From Acinetobacter geminorum (lineage in GTDB: Bacteria > Pseudomonadota > Gammaproteobacteria > Pseudomonadales > Moraxellaceae): a stretch of 64,000 nucleotides of DNA. The position numbers and the translations under genes are program-made. The stretch lies in contig NZ_JABELE010000015.1 in NCBI RefSeq assembly GCF_013009345.1, positions 1 to 64,000 on the forward strand, in the 5' to 3' direction. This document shows positions 61,703-64,000 of the stretch, one piece after another (position 1 is the first letter of the stretch; every line of letters begins with the position of its first letter). The notes beneath the pieces are model-generated. The model searched no databases. It was not told the DNA's origin and worked only from the letters and a program-made list of their open reading frames with translations.

Positions 61703-62086
61703 ATGTCTCAAAAGATTAATGCAACAGATATTACTGAAGAAGAAGCATTAAATGCTGTTTTCTTTGAGCGTGCGGATGAATTTATTAAACAAGCTAATGA
61801 TTTTTGTCGCCCGCCAAAAGATAAAAAAGTAGATCCAGCTGAGCTACGTGGTCAAGTGAGTGCTGCAATGTTATTTGCCACTGCCCGTTTCAATACGTGG
61901 GTAGCAGCAAATAACTTTAAAGATGGTAATGAAATGCGTGATGCGAAAGATCAGGTCATGTCTTACCTTCTTCAGCAGTTTCAGATGATGCTTGAAGATA
62001 ACTTCGATGAGTATTGTGAACAATTCGAAAATTATTTACGTTTCCGTAAAAATGAAGATTTTCACGCGCACAAACATGATCATTAA
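61703..62086 (+). CDS. DUF3144 family protein
   Basis: A 127-residue helical protein with the family landmarks FFERADEFIKQANDFC, VSAAMLFATARFNTWVAANN and a histidine-rich C-terminal end (FHAHKHDH). The function of DUF3144 is unknown. The C-terminal histidines could bind a metal (speculative). Divergent from the 210-residue unknown gene, with a strong terminator downstream. Confidence 0.82.
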   Translation: MSQKINATDITEEEALNAVFFERADEFIKQANDFCRPPKDKKVDPAELRGQVSAAMLFATARFNTWVAANNFKDGNEMRDAKDQVMSYLLQQFQMMLEDNFDEYCEQFENYLRFRKNEDFHAHKHDH

Positions 62087-62103
62087 TATGATTTAAAGAC
62101 CTA

Positions 62104-62135
62104 AATAAAAAGCCACTTTTCAGTGGCTTTTTATT
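62104..62135. terminator. Bidirectional terminator, DUF3144 gene / M16 peptidase gene
   Basis: AAAAAGCCACT-TTTC-AGTGGCTTTTTA with A and T flanks lies between convergent genes. Confidence 0.92.
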
Positions 62136-62147
62136 TACGAGAAGACT

Positions 62148-64000
62148 TTATTTTTTTGCTGCCTGACCATATTGATCAGCCATCACTTCGACTAAATGTT
62201 CAGGTTTAATATACTTCTTAATTACTCTATTAATGTCAGCAACAGTCAATTTAGTTAACTCTTGATCATGACGAATTCGGTCTTGCAATGTTTTGTTTGT
62301 TTCAAGCTGTAGATTTAACATGCCATGAATATTACGCTCATCTTCTAGTGCCGTAACTCGTTTCTTCATGATATCTGCTTTAGCAGCTTCAAGCTCTTGC
62401 TCAGTTACACCGTTTTTAACCAAATCATTTAACACTTTATGTATTGATGCAGACACTTGTGCTGAGCGACCCGAAGTATAATTTGCACTAATACTCAAAG
62501 CCCCTACATTCGTGTCACGGTCAAGTTGCAGCCCACTTCCAAAACCATACACCAACGCATTTTTCTCACGAAGCTCTTGAGCTAAACGTGATGAAATTTG
62601 AGATTCCCCTAAAATATAATTCATTAAAATGAGAGCAGATGCATCTGGATGGTTTTTCCCAACTGGAATTGAAAGCACACTTTGGTAGCTACCAAATTCG
62701 CGCTGCTCAGACAAAACATGAACTTGCTGTGCTGGAAAATCAACGTGATCAATCAAGATTTTTTGATATGGTTGCTTACCGTTCCAACGACCAAATTCCT
62801 GATTCAGTAATTTCTGCATCTTTTTCGCATCAAATTCACCTGTAATGGCAATTTGAGCATGGTTCATTGCAAAGAAACGCTCATATAACTCTTTCACCTG
62901 TTCTTGAGTTGCATTTTTCAACTGCTGTTTTGCCAGTTCAGGTTCAAAGTGATAACGCAAATCACCTGGTTGATATTCTTCAAGCAACCGTGAAAGTGTT
63001 AAGCCAGCCACTACATCTGGCTCAGTATAAGGGCGATCAAGGCTTGATAAGCTTTGCGATTTAATTAAATCAAATTGAGATTGTTCAAATTTCGGATTTT
63101 TCATCACATCAAGAACAAACTTGAAAAACTCATCAAATTTTTCTGATTTAGACTGAATATTAATGGTCATGCCATTGCCATCAGCACTTGCATAAGCCGC
63201 ACCGCCTGCATCAATTGATTTATCAGCAATATCTTGCAAACTGTATTTATCAGAACCACGAAGCAATAAGTATGACGTTAAATCAACTACCGTACCTTTA
63301 TTAAATAAAGATTTTTCTGTTCCGAAGTCCATCGTAATCGTTGCATAAGTCCGATCATCACGTGTTTCAACTGGGAATAAAGCATACTTCATTCCATTTT
63401 TTAGTTTTCCACGAATAATCTTTTTCTCATTGCTTTCAACATATTGCTTTGAAGTTTTTAAAAACTCAGCAACTTCTTGTTGATATACTTTCGGATCTTT
63501 TAAAGGCTCAGCCTTTGCTTCGACCTGATCTAGAGTTTTAGGCGACTCTTTTGAATTTTGCTGTTGAGCTTTTTTCTGGTCTTCGGGGGTTGGCAAAATG
63601 TCGCCATCAATACGATGCTCAGCCACAAGGAACTGCTTTAAAGTTTGATTCACTTCATCTAGCTTAACTTTTTCTACTGAATCCAAATCTTTAAAATATT
63701 GATCCCATTGCCCGCCAGCGACGGTGTAATCACTTAACCGTGACCCAAGTGCTACCGCATCTTTAGTGATTAAGTCACCTTGAGTTTTCATTAAACTTTT
63801 AACACGATTTAATTCAACCTCAGTAAAAGGCTTCCCTTTTTCAATGCCCGCTAACAAAGAGCTTTCAACTTTTTTTGGGTCATTACTAGGTGAATAAATG
63901 GCACCAAGAAAGACCACATTAAAATCTTGATCTAGCCAAGTACTCGCATCAACATTTGTGGTAATACCTGTTTCAACCATGTTCTGGTATAAGTGACCAC
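62148..64000 (-). CDS. M16-family (insulinase/PqqL-like) peptidase, 3' part only
   Basis: The frame stays open through base 64000, so the N-terminus lies outside the window; an internal ATG at 63980 is not the real start. The visible 617 residues contain the end of the first M16 half and a second, non-catalytic half (KIIRGKLKNGMKYALFPVET, then the C-terminal M16 domain with ELREKNALVYGFGSG). The zinc motif HxxEH expected near the N-terminus is not in this window. Such two-half proteins are typically periplasmic zinc proteases; a signal peptide cannot be checked here. Confidence 0.88.
   Translation of the reverse strand, partial: GHLYQNMVETGITTNVDASTWLDQDFNVVFLGAIYSPSNDPKKVESSLLAGIEKGKPFTEVELNRVKSLMKTQGDLITKDAVALGSRLSDYTVAGGQWDQYFKDLDSVEKVKLDEVNQTLKQFLVAEHRIDGDILPTPEDQKKAQQQNSKESPKTLDQVEAKAEPLKDPKVYQQEVAEFLKTSKQYVESNEKKIIRGKLKNGMKYALFPVETRDDRTYATITMDFGTEKSLFNKGTVVDLTSYLLLRGSDKYSLQDIADKSIDAGGAAYASADGNGMTINIQSKSEKFDEFFKFVLDVMKNPKFEQSQFDLIKSQSLSSLDRPYTEPDVVAGLTLSRLLEEYQPGDLRYHFEPELAKQQLKNATQEQVKELYERFFAMNHAQIAITGEFDAKKMQKLLNQEFGRWNGKQPYQKILIDHVDFPAQQVHVLSEQREFGSYQSVLSIPVGKNHPDASALILMNYILGESQISSRLAQELREKNALVYGFGSGLQLDRDTNVGALSISANYTSGRSAQVSASIHKVLNDLVKNGVTEQELEAAKADIMKKRVTALEDERNIHGMLNLQLETNKTLQDRIRHDQELTKLTVADINRVIKKYIKPEHLVEVMADQYGQAAKK

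Noticed and set aside
63980..64000. ATG at 63980 as the true start of the M16 gene
   Set aside because: The frame remains open to the window end, and the visible part begins in the middle of an M16 domain.

Overview
The window reads as an ordinary stretch of an A+T-rich gammaproteobacterial chromosome, almost certainly Acinetobacter (A. baumannii/calcoaceticus group). The evidence is the adjacent dat and ddc genes for 1,3-diaminopropane synthesis, a small Bap-like surface protein of the BLP2 type, a surE-nlpD pair with no pcm or rpoS beside it, a DesT/DesC/DesB desaturase locus, and many compact housekeeping genes separated by strong hairpin terminators. No prophage, plasmid replication module, CRISPR array or rRNA operon is present. 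The only RNA gene I can support is one tRNA-Val(GAC).

Layout. 1-2000: apparent end of an IS3-type element, then a very A+T-rich two-gene cassette (a heme-oxygenase-like diiron oxidase overlapping a YdcZ-type small transporter) next to tRNA-Val. 2200-10600: cstA-ybdD, efp, epmB, an overlapping PilZ/FimX-like pair, rpmE. 10800-20100: BASS-type transporter, gloA, an ampG carrying a large beta-rich insertion, a Lon-family protease, a LysR gene, nlpD, surE. 20200-27800: two tandem small secreted paralogues, a dac carboxypeptidase, gamma-carbonic anhydrase, nudJ-mnmA-hflD-purB, a YjdF-type membrane protein. 27800-36600: BLP2-like protein, sohB, pstSCAB with a Pho box. 36600-42200: an aromatic amino acid module (aroP, ipdC, Lrp-type regulator, aldehyde dehydrogenase). 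42300-45200: dat-ddc. 45600-52300: SIMPL protein, LysR/NAD(P)H oxidoreductase pair, desaturase pair with its TetR regulator, PerM-like protein. 52300-64000: rapA, rluA, a degenerate isochorismatase/carrier-protein relic, hemL, thiE, Mpo1-like protein, CYTH-CHAD protein, an unrecognised 210-residue protein, a DUF3144 protein and the 3' part of an M16 peptidase gene.

How genes work together. EF-P is modified at Lys34 using the product of divergent epmB. The PilZ and FimX-like proteins are translationally coupled and probably act together in c-di-GMP control of type IV pili. AroP, IpdC and the aldehyde dehydrogenase form a plausible uptake/decarboxylation/oxidation route from aromatic amino or keto acids to aryl-acetic acids. 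Nearly identical operator-like palindromes lie in front of ipdC/lrp and upstream of the dehydrogenase gene. DesC (reductase) supplies electrons to DesB (desaturase), with a DesT-like repressor and a palindrome in the divergent promoter. PstSCAB is the high-affinity phosphate transporter.

The observations most worth follow-up are the diiron oxidase/transporter cassette (884-1615 and 430-897), the degenerate EntB/BasF-like protein (56079-56783), the Ig-like insertion in AmpG, the shared Lrp-type operators, and the tandem secreted two-cysteine proteins. All family calls come from reading motifs by eye; no database search or structure prediction was run.
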